Shown: in pieces, positions 15,511 through 21,962 of the stretch | How the letters are laid out: the number at the start of each line of letters is the position of its first letter | Position numbering within the stretch: the stretch's first letter is position 1 | Assembly (NCBI GenBank): GCA_020852035.1 | Contig: JADZBR010000079.1 | Coordinates: forward strand, 1 to 22,369 | Length of the DNA: 22,369 nucleotides | Reading direction: 5' to 3' | Source of the DNA: Caulobacteraceae bacterium | GTDB lineage: Bacteria; Pseudomonadota; Alphaproteobacteria; Caulobacterales; Caulobacteraceae | Made by a program: the position numbers and the translations under genes | Notes under the pieces: generated by a model | What the model saw: the letters and a program-made list of their open reading frames with translations, nothing else | What the model was told of the DNA's origin: nothing | Database searches by the model: none

Positions 15511-15582
15511 TGCCCAGGCGAGCGGCGAGCTGCAGTCCGCGCTCCCCGGTGGTCGCCCACCTTTCATCGCCAGTCACGCGGA
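15511..15582 (-). ncRNA. ZTP (pfl) riboswitch aptamer controlling purH
   Basis: Read on the minus strand the leader has the pfl/ZTP motif. P1 is TCCGCG (15582-15577) pairing perfectly with CGCGGA (15541-15536). The conserved junction is TGACTGGCG. P2 is GGTGG/CCACC (15561-15548) closed by a GCGA tetraloop. Then comes conserved GGGGAGC, and after a linker the 3' element CTCGCCTGGGCA (15522-15511), whose CGCC can pair with the GGCG of the first junction as a pseudoknot. ZTP riboswitches sense ZMP/ZTP, purine intermediates that accumulate when 10-formyl-THF is short, and purH is a classic target. The aptamer ends 27 nt before the GTG and about 17 nt before the AAGGAG. No terminator with a U-run follows, so translational control is likelier. 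Confidence 0.9.
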
Positions 15583-15584
15583 AT

Positions 15585-15610
15585 GGCGGCGGGGTAGACC
15601 CCCCGCCGCC
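15585..15610 (-). terminator. Perfect 10-bp GC hairpin after the heparinase-like gene
   Basis: GGCGGCGGGG (15585-15594) and CCCCGCCGCC (15601-15610) are exact complements with a 6-nt loop, beginning 5 nt after the upstream stop codon and ending just before the riboswitch. It looks like a terminator stem or RNA 3'-end stabiliser. No T-run follows it on the minus strand, so intrinsic termination is uncertain. Confidence 0.6.
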
Positions 15611-15615
15611 CCGGG

Positions 15616-17277
15616 TCAACCGGCCTCGAGCCGCCAGCGCAGGCGCGCGCCGCCCTCCGGCGGGACCTGGCCGCGCAGCAGCACCTGGGTGGTCCGCTGG
15701 GCGACGGCGTTCTGGTAGCGGATCGCGGGCTCCACCAGCACCTCGGCCGCGTCGCTGCGCAGCAGCCAGTCAGGCAGGCCGGGGCGCGAGAGGCGCACCA
15801 CCCGTTCGGCCTCCACCTCGGCGGTCACGCCGGGATCGAGGTGGAAGCGCGCCGCGAACGGCTGGTAGCGGCCGAGCGGCCTGTCGATCGGCGTGAAGCG
15901 GTCCTCGCCGCGCAGGTCGTCGGCCGCGAGGTCGAGGTAGAGCCGCCGCTCGTGACGCAGGCCGAAGGCGCGCGCCCAGCCGTCGTGCGAGAGCTCCAGC
16001 CAGACCGCCCCTTCCGCCTCCTGCCGCGCCGCGCGGACCTCCGCCGGCGCGCCGGCCAGGCGAGGCCCGAGGGCGCGGCCGGCGAAGCCGCCCAGGGGCG
16101 CGCCGCAGCTGTCCTCGCCCAGGGTGGCCGTGGAGGCGGCCGGGGCCAGGCGCACGGCCTGCGGCGCCACGGCGTCGGGCGACCAGCCCGCTCCGCCGAT
16201 CAGCAGGGCGCCGTCGGCCAGGATCTCCACCGCCGCCGGCTGGGCGCAGGCAGTCAGGCTCCAGGGCCCGGCGGCGGGCGCGGCGGCGTCGGCGAAGACC
16301 TGTAGCCGGCGGCTTTCCAGGCGCTCGAAGCCGCCACGTCGGGCGGCCGGCGCATCGGGCGGGCGGGCGTGAGCGAGGGCGGCGGCCACCCGCCCGGGCG
16401 TCGAGTCGCCGCCGCCCTGCAGCGCCGGCAGCCGGCCGTCGGCCAGCACGAAGAAGCGCACCGCCCCGGTCAGCCGGTCGATGGCGTTCAGCAGCGCCTG
16501 CGGGGCCGGCCAGCCGCGTGAGGCCAGGGTCTCGTCGAGCACGCGCAGGTCGATCAGCAGTTCCATCGCCCCCTCGGGCGAACGGCTGGCGTGGCCGCCG
16601 TCGGCCGCCACGGCCGCCTCCAGGGCGCTGGCGAGCCGGTCCAGCGTCGGCTGCAGCTTCTGTTCGGCCGGCTGGCCCGCGAGGGCGGCGTAGACCAGGG
16701 CGCAGGCCGTCAGGCGCTCGGCGTCCCGCCAGGTCTCGGCCTGGGCGGCCAGCGCCTGGGCCTGGCGGGCGAGATCGCTGCGCAAGCGCTCGGCCTCCTC
16801 GGAACCGGCCGCCCGGGAGAGGTCGCCGATGGCGCAGGCGAGGTTGAAGAGCCGACGCTCCATCACCTCGGCGTCCCAGGAAAAGTCGTTCCACCTGCCG
16901 AACAGCCGCCGCCATTCGAGCACCAGCCGCAGGGCCTCGGCGGCGCCGGCCTCGCCCTGGGTGAGCAGGTGCGGCAGCCACTCGAAGCGGTGCAGGGCGA
17001 CGGCGAAGCGGCGGTTGGGGCTGGCCTGGTCCCAGGGATGGCCGCCCTTGCCCAGGCTCAGGGTCTGGCCTGCGTAGGTGAAGTCGCCGGCCAGCGCCGC
17101 CGCGCCGACCTGCGGGTCGGCGGGCCTGAGGTCGCGCGGTTCGGCGGCGAGGCCGTGGGAGGCGACGCCCTTCAGGGTCATCCGGTGCGGCGGCGAGCCC
17201 AGCCACTCGCGGCGGGCCTGGCGGGCGAGGGCCGCGCCGGCGGCGGCGAACATCAGGCCGGGAGGGGTTCCCGCCAC
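15616..17277 (-). CDS. Heparinase II/III-like family protein
   Basis: The 553-residue product resembles the heparinase II/III-like proteins of alphaproteobacteria, polysaccharide-lyase-related enzymes with an N-terminal alpha/alpha-toroid and a C-terminal beta-sandwich. Visible pieces are GKGGHPWDQASPNRRFAVALHRF-type repeats (76-100), RWNDFSWDAEVMERRLFN (128-145) and DGGHASRSPE (226-235). Beta-rich sequence runs from about 350 to the end. It starts with GTG at 17277, 3 nt after the rpe stop; an ATG at residue 9 is the alternative. No convincing signal peptide is seen. The rsmB-rpe-this gene-purH order is, as I recall, conserved in alphaproteobacteria, although the link to those pathways is obscure. 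A perfect hairpin follows the stop. The substrate is unknown; a role in cell-surface glycan turnover is only a guess. Confidence 0.82.
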   Translation of the reverse strand: MAGTPPGLMFAAAGAALARQARREWLGSPPHRMTLKGVASHGLAAEPRDLRPADPQVGAAALAGDFTYAGQTLSLGKGGHPWDQASPNRRFAVALHRFEWLPHLLTQGEAGAAEALRLVLEWRRLFGRWNDFSWDAEVMERRLFNLACAIGDLSRAAGSEEAERLRSDLARQAQALAAQAETWRDAERLTACALVYAALAGQPAEQKLQPTLDRLASALEAAVAADGGHASRSPEGAMELLIDLRVLDETLASRGWPAPQALLNAIDRLTGAVRFFVLADGRLPALQGGGDSTPGRVAAALAHARPPDAPAARRGGFERLESRRLQVFADAAAPAAGPWSLTACAQPAAVEILADGALLIGGAGWSPDAVAPQAVRLAPAASTATLGEDSCGAPLGGFAGRALGPRLAGAPAEVRAARQEAEGAVWLELSHDGWARAFGLRHERRLYLDLAADDLRGEDRFTPIDRPLGRYQPFAARFHLDPGVTAEVEAERVVRLSRPGLPDWLLRSDAAEVLVEPAIRYQNAVAQRTTQVLLRGQVPPEGGARLRWRLEAG

Positions 17278-17280
17278 GCC

Positions 17281-17943
17281 CTAGCCGGCGCGCAGGGCGC
17301 GGATGTTGGCCTCATAGGCCGCGGGGCCGCCCTTGAAGACCGCGGTGCCGGCCACCAGGGCGTCGGCGCCGGCGGCCAGGCACCTCGGCCCCGTCTCCGG
17401 CGTCACGCCGCCGTCGACCTCGACGAAGATGTCGTAGCCGCCGGCGTCGATCATCTGGCGCAGGCGCTCGATCTTGCGAAGCTGGCTGTCCATGAAGCTC
17501 TGGCCGCCGAAGCCGGGGTTGATCGACATGACCAGCACCAGGTCGATCTCGTCCAGCATCCACTCGATGGCTTCCGGCGGCGTCGAGGGGTTGAAGGCCA
17601 CGCCCGCCTTGGCGCCCAGCTCGCGGATGCGCTTGAGGCTGCGGTTCAGGTGCGGCCCGGCTTCGGGGTGGATGGTGATGATGTCGGCGCCCGCCTCGCG
17701 GAACGCCTCCAGGTAGGGATCGACCGGCGCGATCATCAGATGGACGTCGAAGGGGATCGAGACGTGCGGGCGCAGCGCCTTCACCACGTTCGGCCCGATG
17801 GTCAGGTTCGGCACGAAGTGGCCGTCCATCACGTCCACGTGCAGCCAGTCGGCCCCGGCCGCCTCGATGGCGCGGGCCTCTTCGCCGAGCCTGGCGAAGT
17901 CGGCCGAGAGCATGGAGGGCGAGATGATCGGCGGGCGGCGCAT
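17281..17943 (-). CDS. rpe: Ribulose-phosphate 3-epimerase
   Basis: Rpe interconverts D-ribulose 5-phosphate and D-xylulose 5-phosphate in the pentose phosphate pathway; it is cytoplasmic and metal-dependent. The 220-residue TIM-barrel protein has normal length and complete motifs: PSMLSADFARL near the start, HVDVMDGHFVPN with metal ligands H35 and D37, VHLM with H68, MSINPGFGGQ (139-148) and VEVDGGV with the acid D177. ATG at 17943 is preceded by a 10-bp palindrome GCCCTAGGGC, which also supplies weak AGGG. It sits 41 nt downstream of rsmB and 3 nt upstream of the heparinase-like gene, so it is probably in the same transcript. Confidence 0.97.
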   Translation of the reverse strand: MRRPPIISPSMLSADFARLGEEARAIEAAGADWLHVDVMDGHFVPNLTIGPNVVKALRPHVSIPFDVHLMIAPVDPYLEAFREAGADIITIHPEAGPHLNRSLKRIRELGAKAGVAFNPSTPPEAIEWMLDEIDLVLVMSINPGFGGQSFMDSQLRKIERLRQMIDAGGYDIFVEVDGGVTPETGPRCLAAGADALVAGTAVFKGGPAAYEANIRALRAG

Positions 17944-17984
17944 GCCCTAGGGCTTAAAGGCAGCCGCCGGAGCGGACAAGGCGG

Positions 17985-19262
17985 TCAGCCGTCGCGGCCG
18001 AAGCGTGCGGCGAAGAAGCCGTCCTGGCCGCCGGGCCGATGGTGCGGCAGCAGGCGCAGCCAGCCCTGCGGCGTCAGGCTGGCCTCCGGCGCGCCGCCCT
18101 CACCAGGCCCGGCGAGGAGCGTGCGGAACCCGGGATGGCGGGCGAGGAAGGTCTCGGCCTGCCGCTCGCCCTCCTCCGGCTCCAGCGAGCAGACGCAGTA
18201 GACCAGCCGGCCGCCTGGCCTCACCCGGCCGGCGGCGCTGTCCAGCAGGCGGGCCTGCACCTCGGCCAGCTTGGCGATGTCGCCGGGGCGAGCCACCCAG
18301 AGCACGTCGGGATGGCGGCGGAAGGTGCCGGTGGCGCTGCAGGGCGCGTCGAGCAAGACGGCGTCGAAGGCTCGGGCGTCGTCCCAGGCGGCTGCGTCGG
18401 CGGCGACGGTCTCGGCGTGGAGGCCAGTGCGGGCGAGGTTCTCGCTCACCCGGCGCAGGCGGGCCGCCGAGCGGTCGACCGCGACCGTGCGCGCCCCGGC
18501 CGCGGCCAGTTGCAGGGTCTTGCCGCCCGGCGCGGCGCAGAGGTCGAGCGCCGTCTCGCCGGGGCGAACCGACAGCAGGCGGGCGGGAACCGCCGCCGCC
18601 GCGTCCTGCACCCACCAGCGGCCCTCCGCGAAGCCCGGCCAGGCGGTCAGCTCGCCGCGACGCTCGGCGCGCAGCGAGCCGCCGGCCAGCGCCTCGGCCG
18701 GCAGGGCGGCGGCCAGCTCCGGCGCCTCGGCGGGGTCGCGCAGCGAGAGGTCGGTGGCCGGTTCCTCGGCGATCAGGCCGGCGACCGCCTCGGCCGCCGC
18801 CGCGCCATAGGCCGCCCGCCAGCGCGCGAACAGCCATTCGGGCGCATGGGCCTCGGCGGTCGCGGGCGGCGGCGGCTGGCGCGTGAGGGCGCGCAGCACG
18901 GCGTTGACCAGGCCCTTGAACGGCCGCGTGGCCGGCTCGGCGGCGGCCAGGGCGACGCTGGAATCGACGGCGGCGAAGGCGGGAGTCTCCAGGTAGAGCG
19001 CCTGGGCCGCACCCAGCCGCAGGATGTCCTGCACCCGCTCCGGCGGCGGCTTGGCCAGCCGCGCCGACAGCGCCCGGTCGATCGGCCCGAGCCGGCGCAG
19101 GGTCGCCATCGCCAGGGCGCGGGCGAAGGCGCGGTCGCGGGGGGCGAGCGCGGTCATGGCCCGACCGGCCAGCGCCTCCTCGAGCCCGGCGCGCCGGGCG
19201 AGGGCGGCGGCCAGCACCTCCAGGGCGGCGGCGCGGGGGGTGAGCTCGGGGTCGGGAGTCAT
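17985..19262 (-). CDS. rsmB: 16S rRNA (cytosine-C5)-methyltransferase RsmB/Sun
   Basis: RsmB (Fmu/Sun) methylates C967 (E. coli numbering) of 16S rRNA using S-adenosylmethionine. The 425-residue product has an N-terminal NusB-like helical RNA-binding domain (about 8-135, with LAPRDRAFARALAMATLRR). A Rossmann methyltransferase follows, with SAM motif LDLCAAPGGK at 239-248, motif IV DAPCSATGTFRRHPD with C308, and the catalytic motif VYCVCSLEPEEGE with C358. The start at ATG 19262 gives the standard N-terminus; an in-frame extension of 22 residues to 19328 would run into the preceding gene and is unlikely. It follows the molybdoenzyme gene after 47 nt and precedes rpe by 41 nt. Confidence 0.95.
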   Translation of the reverse strand: MTPDPELTPRAAALEVLAAALARRAGLEEALAGRAMTALAPRDRAFARALAMATLRRLGPIDRALSARLAKPPPERVQDILRLGAAQALYLETPAFAAVDSSVALAAAEPATRPFKGLVNAVLRALTRQPPPPATAEAHAPEWLFARWRAAYGAAAAEAVAGLIAEEPATDLSLRDPAEAPELAAALPAEALAGGSLRAERRGELTAWPGFAEGRWWVQDAAAAVPARLLSVRPGETALDLCAAPGGKTLQLAAAGARTVAVDRSAARLRRVSENLARTGLHAETVAADAAAWDDARAFDAVLLDAPCSATGTFRRHPDVLWVARPGDIAKLAEVQARLLDSAAGRVRPGGRLVYCVCSLEPEEGERQAETFLARHPGFRTLLAGPGEGGAPEASLTPQGWLRLLPHHRPGGQDGFFAARFGRDG

Positions 19263-19309
19263 CGGCGCGGGGTGAGGCGCCCGGCGGCGAAAGGCAAGCG
19301 CCTGGCGGG

Positions 19310-20080
19310 TCAGATTCCGGCGTACCACTCGTAGCCGCGGTCCTCCCAGAAGCCGCCCTTGCCGCCGGCGATGTGGGCGAAGCTCTCCACCGCCTCGATC
19401 CGCATCACGTACTTGGCGTGCTTGTAGCCGAGCTGGCGTTCGACCCGCAGGCGCAGCGGCGCCCCGTGCGGCACGCTCAGCGGCGCGCCGTTCATCTCGT
19501 AGGCGAGGAGGGTCTGCGGGTGGAAGGCGTCAGCCAAGTCGAGGCTCTCGTAGTAGAGCCCGCGCGGCCCCTCGCCCCCCAGCCGGTCGGCGCAGTGGAA
19601 GACGATGTAGCGGGCGCTGTCGGCCAGCCCGGCCTTCTCCAGCAGCGGGCCGAGCCGCGCGCCGCGCCACTGGCCGATGCAGCTCCAGCCCTCGACGCAG
19701 TCGTGGCGGGTGATCTGGCTACGGGCCGGCTCGGCGTGGAGGTCCGCCAGGCTCAGCGACAGCGGCGTCTTCACCAGCCCGTCCACCACCAGCCGCCAGT
19801 CGGCGAACTGGCTGGCGAGCAGCGCCTCGTACTCCGGCGTGCGCGGCCGCATGGTGCCGTTGGCCTTGAAGGCCGGCGAGACATCCTTGGGCGCGAACTC
19901 CTTGGCCAGCTGTCCGCCGCCCAGCAGCGCGCGCTGGGCCTTGTAGGTCAGCGCCTCGCCGCGCCCGATCAGCGCCTGCGCGGTCGGCGAGCGGTTCAGT
20001 CGGTCGCAGCCGGCCAGCCACAGCCCGCCGAGCGCCGCGCCCGCGCCGGCGATGAGGCCGCGGCGGTCGAGGCCGCTCAT
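19310..20080 (-). CDS. Tat-type, lipobox-containing molybdopterin oxidoreductase (sulfite-oxidase fold)
   Basis: This 256-residue periplasmic oxidoreductase is of the sulfite oxidase / MsrP (YedY) molybdopterin family. The N-terminus MSGLDRRGLIAGAGAALGG has twin arginines (R6, R7) and a hydrophobic stretch ending in the lipobox LAGC (C25). This suggests Tat export and lipid anchoring. The Mo-ligand cysteine is C128 in HDCVEGWSCIGQWRG. Other family segments are WRLVVDGLVKTPLSLSLADL, the SVPHGAPLRLRVERQLGYKHAKYVMRIE core and the C-terminal GGFWEDRGYEWYAGI. A second cysteine, C134, lies close to C128. Its ATG overlaps the stop of the cytochrome b gene by 4 nt, pointing to a coupled electron-delivery pair comparable to MsrPQ in plan but with an unrelated membrane partner. 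The substrate is unknown. Confidence 0.88.
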   Translation of the reverse strand: MSGLDRRGLIAGAGAALGGLWLAGCDRLNRSPTAQALIGRGEALTYKAQRALLGGGQLAKEFAPKDVSPAFKANGTMRPRTPEYEALLASQFADWRLVVDGLVKTPLSLSLADLHAEPARSQITRHDCVEGWSCIGQWRGARLGPLLEKAGLADSARYIVFHCADRLGGEGPRGLYYESLDLADAFHPQTLLAYEMNGAPLSVPHGAPLRLRVERQLGYKHAKYVMRIEAVESFAHIAGGKGGFWEDRGYEWYAGI

Positions 20081-20874
20081 TCGCCCACCTCGATCGCGTA
20101 GCGGCCGGTGACCATCGAGCGCAGGTTGTTCCAGAGGCCCGACAGCGCCACCAGGGACAGGTGGACCAGGAAGAACAGCACCAGGCCGCTCGCCGAAAGG
20201 AAGTGGATCGTGCGCGCCGACTGGCGACCGCCGAACGCCTCGACCAGCCAGGGCGCGACGGCGTTGAATCCCGGCGACATGCAAAGCCCCGTCAGCACCA
20301 TCAGCGGCAGCAGAACCAGGATCACCGCCAGATAGGCCCATTTCTGGATCACGTTGTAGCGTCGCGCTTCCTCGCCCTTGGGGAACCTGAGGCGCGCATG
20401 GTCCAGGATGTCCTTGAAGATGTGGCGCGGCCGGCTCTGCTCGCGCGTCGGCCACAGGTCGCGGAAAAGATGCCCGGAGAGGAAGGTCCAGAGAAGGTAG
20501 AGCGCGCCGTTGATCGCGAACAGCCAGGCCATGGCGAAGTGCCAGCGCCGGCCTTCGGCCAGCGAGCGATAGCTCGGCAGCGTCGCCCAGGCGGGGAAGC
20601 CGCGAGCCTGGCCGTCCGAGACGCCCAGCAGGTTGGTCGTGTCGAACCGCCGACCGGCGACCTCGGTGACCCCGATCAGCCGGCCGTCCGCTGACCCTGA
20701 GGGCGTCATGGCGACCCAGGGCCGGTCGAAATCGGACTTCTGGCCCCAGTAGAGCGCCGGGTGGGCGTTGAAGATCTGCAGGCCGCTGGCGAGCAGCAGC
20801 ACGAAGGCGGCGGCGTTGACCCAGTGGGCGATCCGCACCGGCAAGCTGTGGCGCCTGATCCTGATCTTCACCAT
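20077..20874 (-). CDS. Membrane cytochrome b (b561 / Ni-Fe hydrogenase b-type fold)
   Basis: This 265-residue inner-membrane diheme cytochrome b should pass quinol electrons to its overlapping partner. Hydrophobic helices lie at about 15-36, 111-134, 177-198 and 223-247. Histidines in or near them are candidate heme ligands: H17 (RIAHWVN), H112 (RWHFAMAW), H224 (TIHFLSAS) and H238 (LVHLSLV). A hydrophilic insertion of about 70 residues between the first two helices (37-107) is larger than in simple b561 proteins. ATG at 20874 has GGGAGG upstream at about 9 nt. It follows a small secreted protein by 44 nt and overlaps the molybdoenzyme ATG. The family is well supported; specific function is inferred. 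Confidence 0.88.
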   Translation of the reverse strand: MVKIRIRRHSLPVRIAHWVNAAAFVLLLASGLQIFNAHPALYWGQKSDFDRPWVAMTPSGSADGRLIGVTEVAGRRFDTTNLLGVSDGQARGFPAWATLPSYRSLAEGRRWHFAMAWLFAINGALYLLWTFLSGHLFRDLWPTREQSRPRHIFKDILDHARLRFPKGEEARRYNVIQKWAYLAVILVLLPLMVLTGLCMSPGFNAVAPWLVEAFGGRQSARTIHFLSASGLVLFFLVHLSLVALSGLWNNLRSMVTGRYAIEVGE

Positions 20875-20918
20875 CGCGCCGAGCCTCCCACGTTCGACCC
20901 GCCCGCGCCAGCGCGGCG

Positions 20919-21443
20919 CTAGTTCGCCTCGCTCCTCGCCGGCCGGTAGGTGAAGTCGAAGCTGGCCTGCCAGGTCTTGCCCTCGTCGTCCGAGCTCTCG
21001 CCGAACTGACGCACCGAACCGTCCGTCGCCCTGGTGTAGGTCATCCGCGTCAGCTGGTCCGGCTTGCCCGGCTGCGGCCAGCGGCCGGTCAGGACCATCG
21101 CCTCGCCGGTCCAGCCGCCCTTGAACTCCACCCACGAGCCCGAGGCGTCGAGCCAGACCTGCCGCCACCCTTTGTCGGCCGGCAGATAGGCGCTGTAACT
21201 GCCGCCGGGCGTCGACTTGGCCGGCATCCAGTTCTCGCGGATGGCGCAGCCCAGATAGAGGGTCTCGATCCGGCTCTCGGCGACCTTGGCGTCCTTGCCG
21301 GTGGGGTAGACGTCCCAGCGGCCGACCCAGAAATCGAACTGCCGGTGTTCCGGCGCCTGGCAGCCGGCCGGCGGCGCGGGCGCCTGGGCCTGGGCCGCGC
21401 CGGCGGCCAGCGCCGCGAAGGCGGAAACGATCGATGTCTTCAT
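20919..21443 (-). CDS. Secreted lipocalin-like (DUF1579-type) protein
   Basis: The 174-residue product has a Sec signal peptide (MKTSIVSAFAALAAGAAQAQ, cleavage likely after AQA). The mature domain starts with REC-like spacing around C28 and then QFDFWVGRWDVYPTGKD, a hallmark of small lipocalin-like proteins such as DUF1579. Recurrent W/F/Y strands (WRQVWLDASGSWVEFKGGW, TWQASFDFTYRP) fit a beta barrel. ATG at 21443 has GGGAGG at 8 nt. It lies just upstream of the cytochrome b gene on the same strand (44 nt), so it may be cotranscribed with the redox pair. It could bind a hydrophobic ligand; function is unknown. Confidence 0.72.
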   Translation of the reverse strand: MKTSIVSAFAALAAGAAQAQAPAPPAGCQAPEHRQFDFWVGRWDVYPTGKDAKVAESRIETLYLGCAIRENWMPAKSTPGGSYSAYLPADKGWRQVWLDASGSWVEFKGGWTGEAMVLTGRWPQPGKPDQLTRMTYTRATDGSVRQFGESSDDEGKTWQASFDFTYRPARSEAN

Positions 21444-21518
21444 GGTTTGAGCCTCCCGCGCCGATAGGACGGCGCGCGGCGCCGTTCGGCACGTGAGAAA
21501 ACCGTAAGCTCGGGCGGC

Positions 21519-21911
21519 TCAGGCCGGCGCGGCCTCAGGGTGCTGCGGCAAGCCGTCGGCCAGGACCAGCCAGTCCAGCTTCTCGCTGACCCAGATGTGC
21601 TCCGTTGGCGCCAAGGCGTCGCGGTCGTCGAACAGCGCCAGGGCCACGCCCACCGCGCTGCCGTTCGAACGCCAGGACGCCAGCCGCGAACCGCACGTCC
21701 GGCAGAACAGGCGGTCTATGGCGGGCGAGGAGGGATGGCGACCGACCGGCCCGGAGAAGGTCACCCGGTCCTGCGCGAAGAGGGCGCGGGCGTTGAACGG
21801 CGCCCCGAACGCCTTCTGGCAGAGCCGGCAATGGCAGACCCGCACATTGATCGGCTCGCCTTCGCAGGCGAACCGCACCGCGCCGCACAGGCAGCCGCCC
21901 TCCTGAACCAT
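21519..21911 (-). CDS. GFA family zinc-binding protein (glutathione-dependent formaldehyde-activating-like)
   Basis: The 130-residue product has the GFA / CENP-V cysteine pattern: GCLCGAVRF (C7, C9), VCHCRLCQK (C26, C28, C31) and FCRTCGS (C70, C73). These bind two zinc ions in the Gfa fold. Gfa of Paracoccus adds glutathione to formaldehyde, but most family members have no known substrate. ATG at 21911 is preceded by AGAGAGG and GAGG in GCGAGGCG. The frame stays open further upstream, but that sequence runs antisense to leuC and is not family-like. It is divergent from leuC with only about 42-51 bp between start codons, leaving little promoter space. Stable family call; biochemical role unknown. 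Confidence 0.9.
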   Translation of the reverse strand: MVQEGGCLCGAVRFACEGEPINVRVCHCRLCQKAFGAPFNARALFAQDRVTFSGPVGRHPSSPAIDRLFCRTCGSRLASWRSNGSAVGVALALFDDRDALAPTEHIWVSEKLDWLVLADGLPQHPEAAPA

Positions 21912-21962
21912 CGCCTCGCGCCTCTCTGGACTTTGGCGACCTTGCGGACCTACATGCCGCCC

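Noticed and set aside
15484..15567. N-terminal extension of PurH
   Set aside because: It would translate through the ZTP aptamer and is absent from the family; GTG at 15483 has a strong ribosome site.
16591..18201. Long plus-strand frame opposite the heparinase-like gene and rpe
   Set aside because: Crosses two real genes on the other strand and has no family signature.
20875..21492. Continuous frame fusing upstream sequence to cytochrome b
   Set aside because: The upstream part is an out-of-frame reading of the secreted lipocalin-like gene; the cytochrome has its own ribosome site and ATG at 20874.
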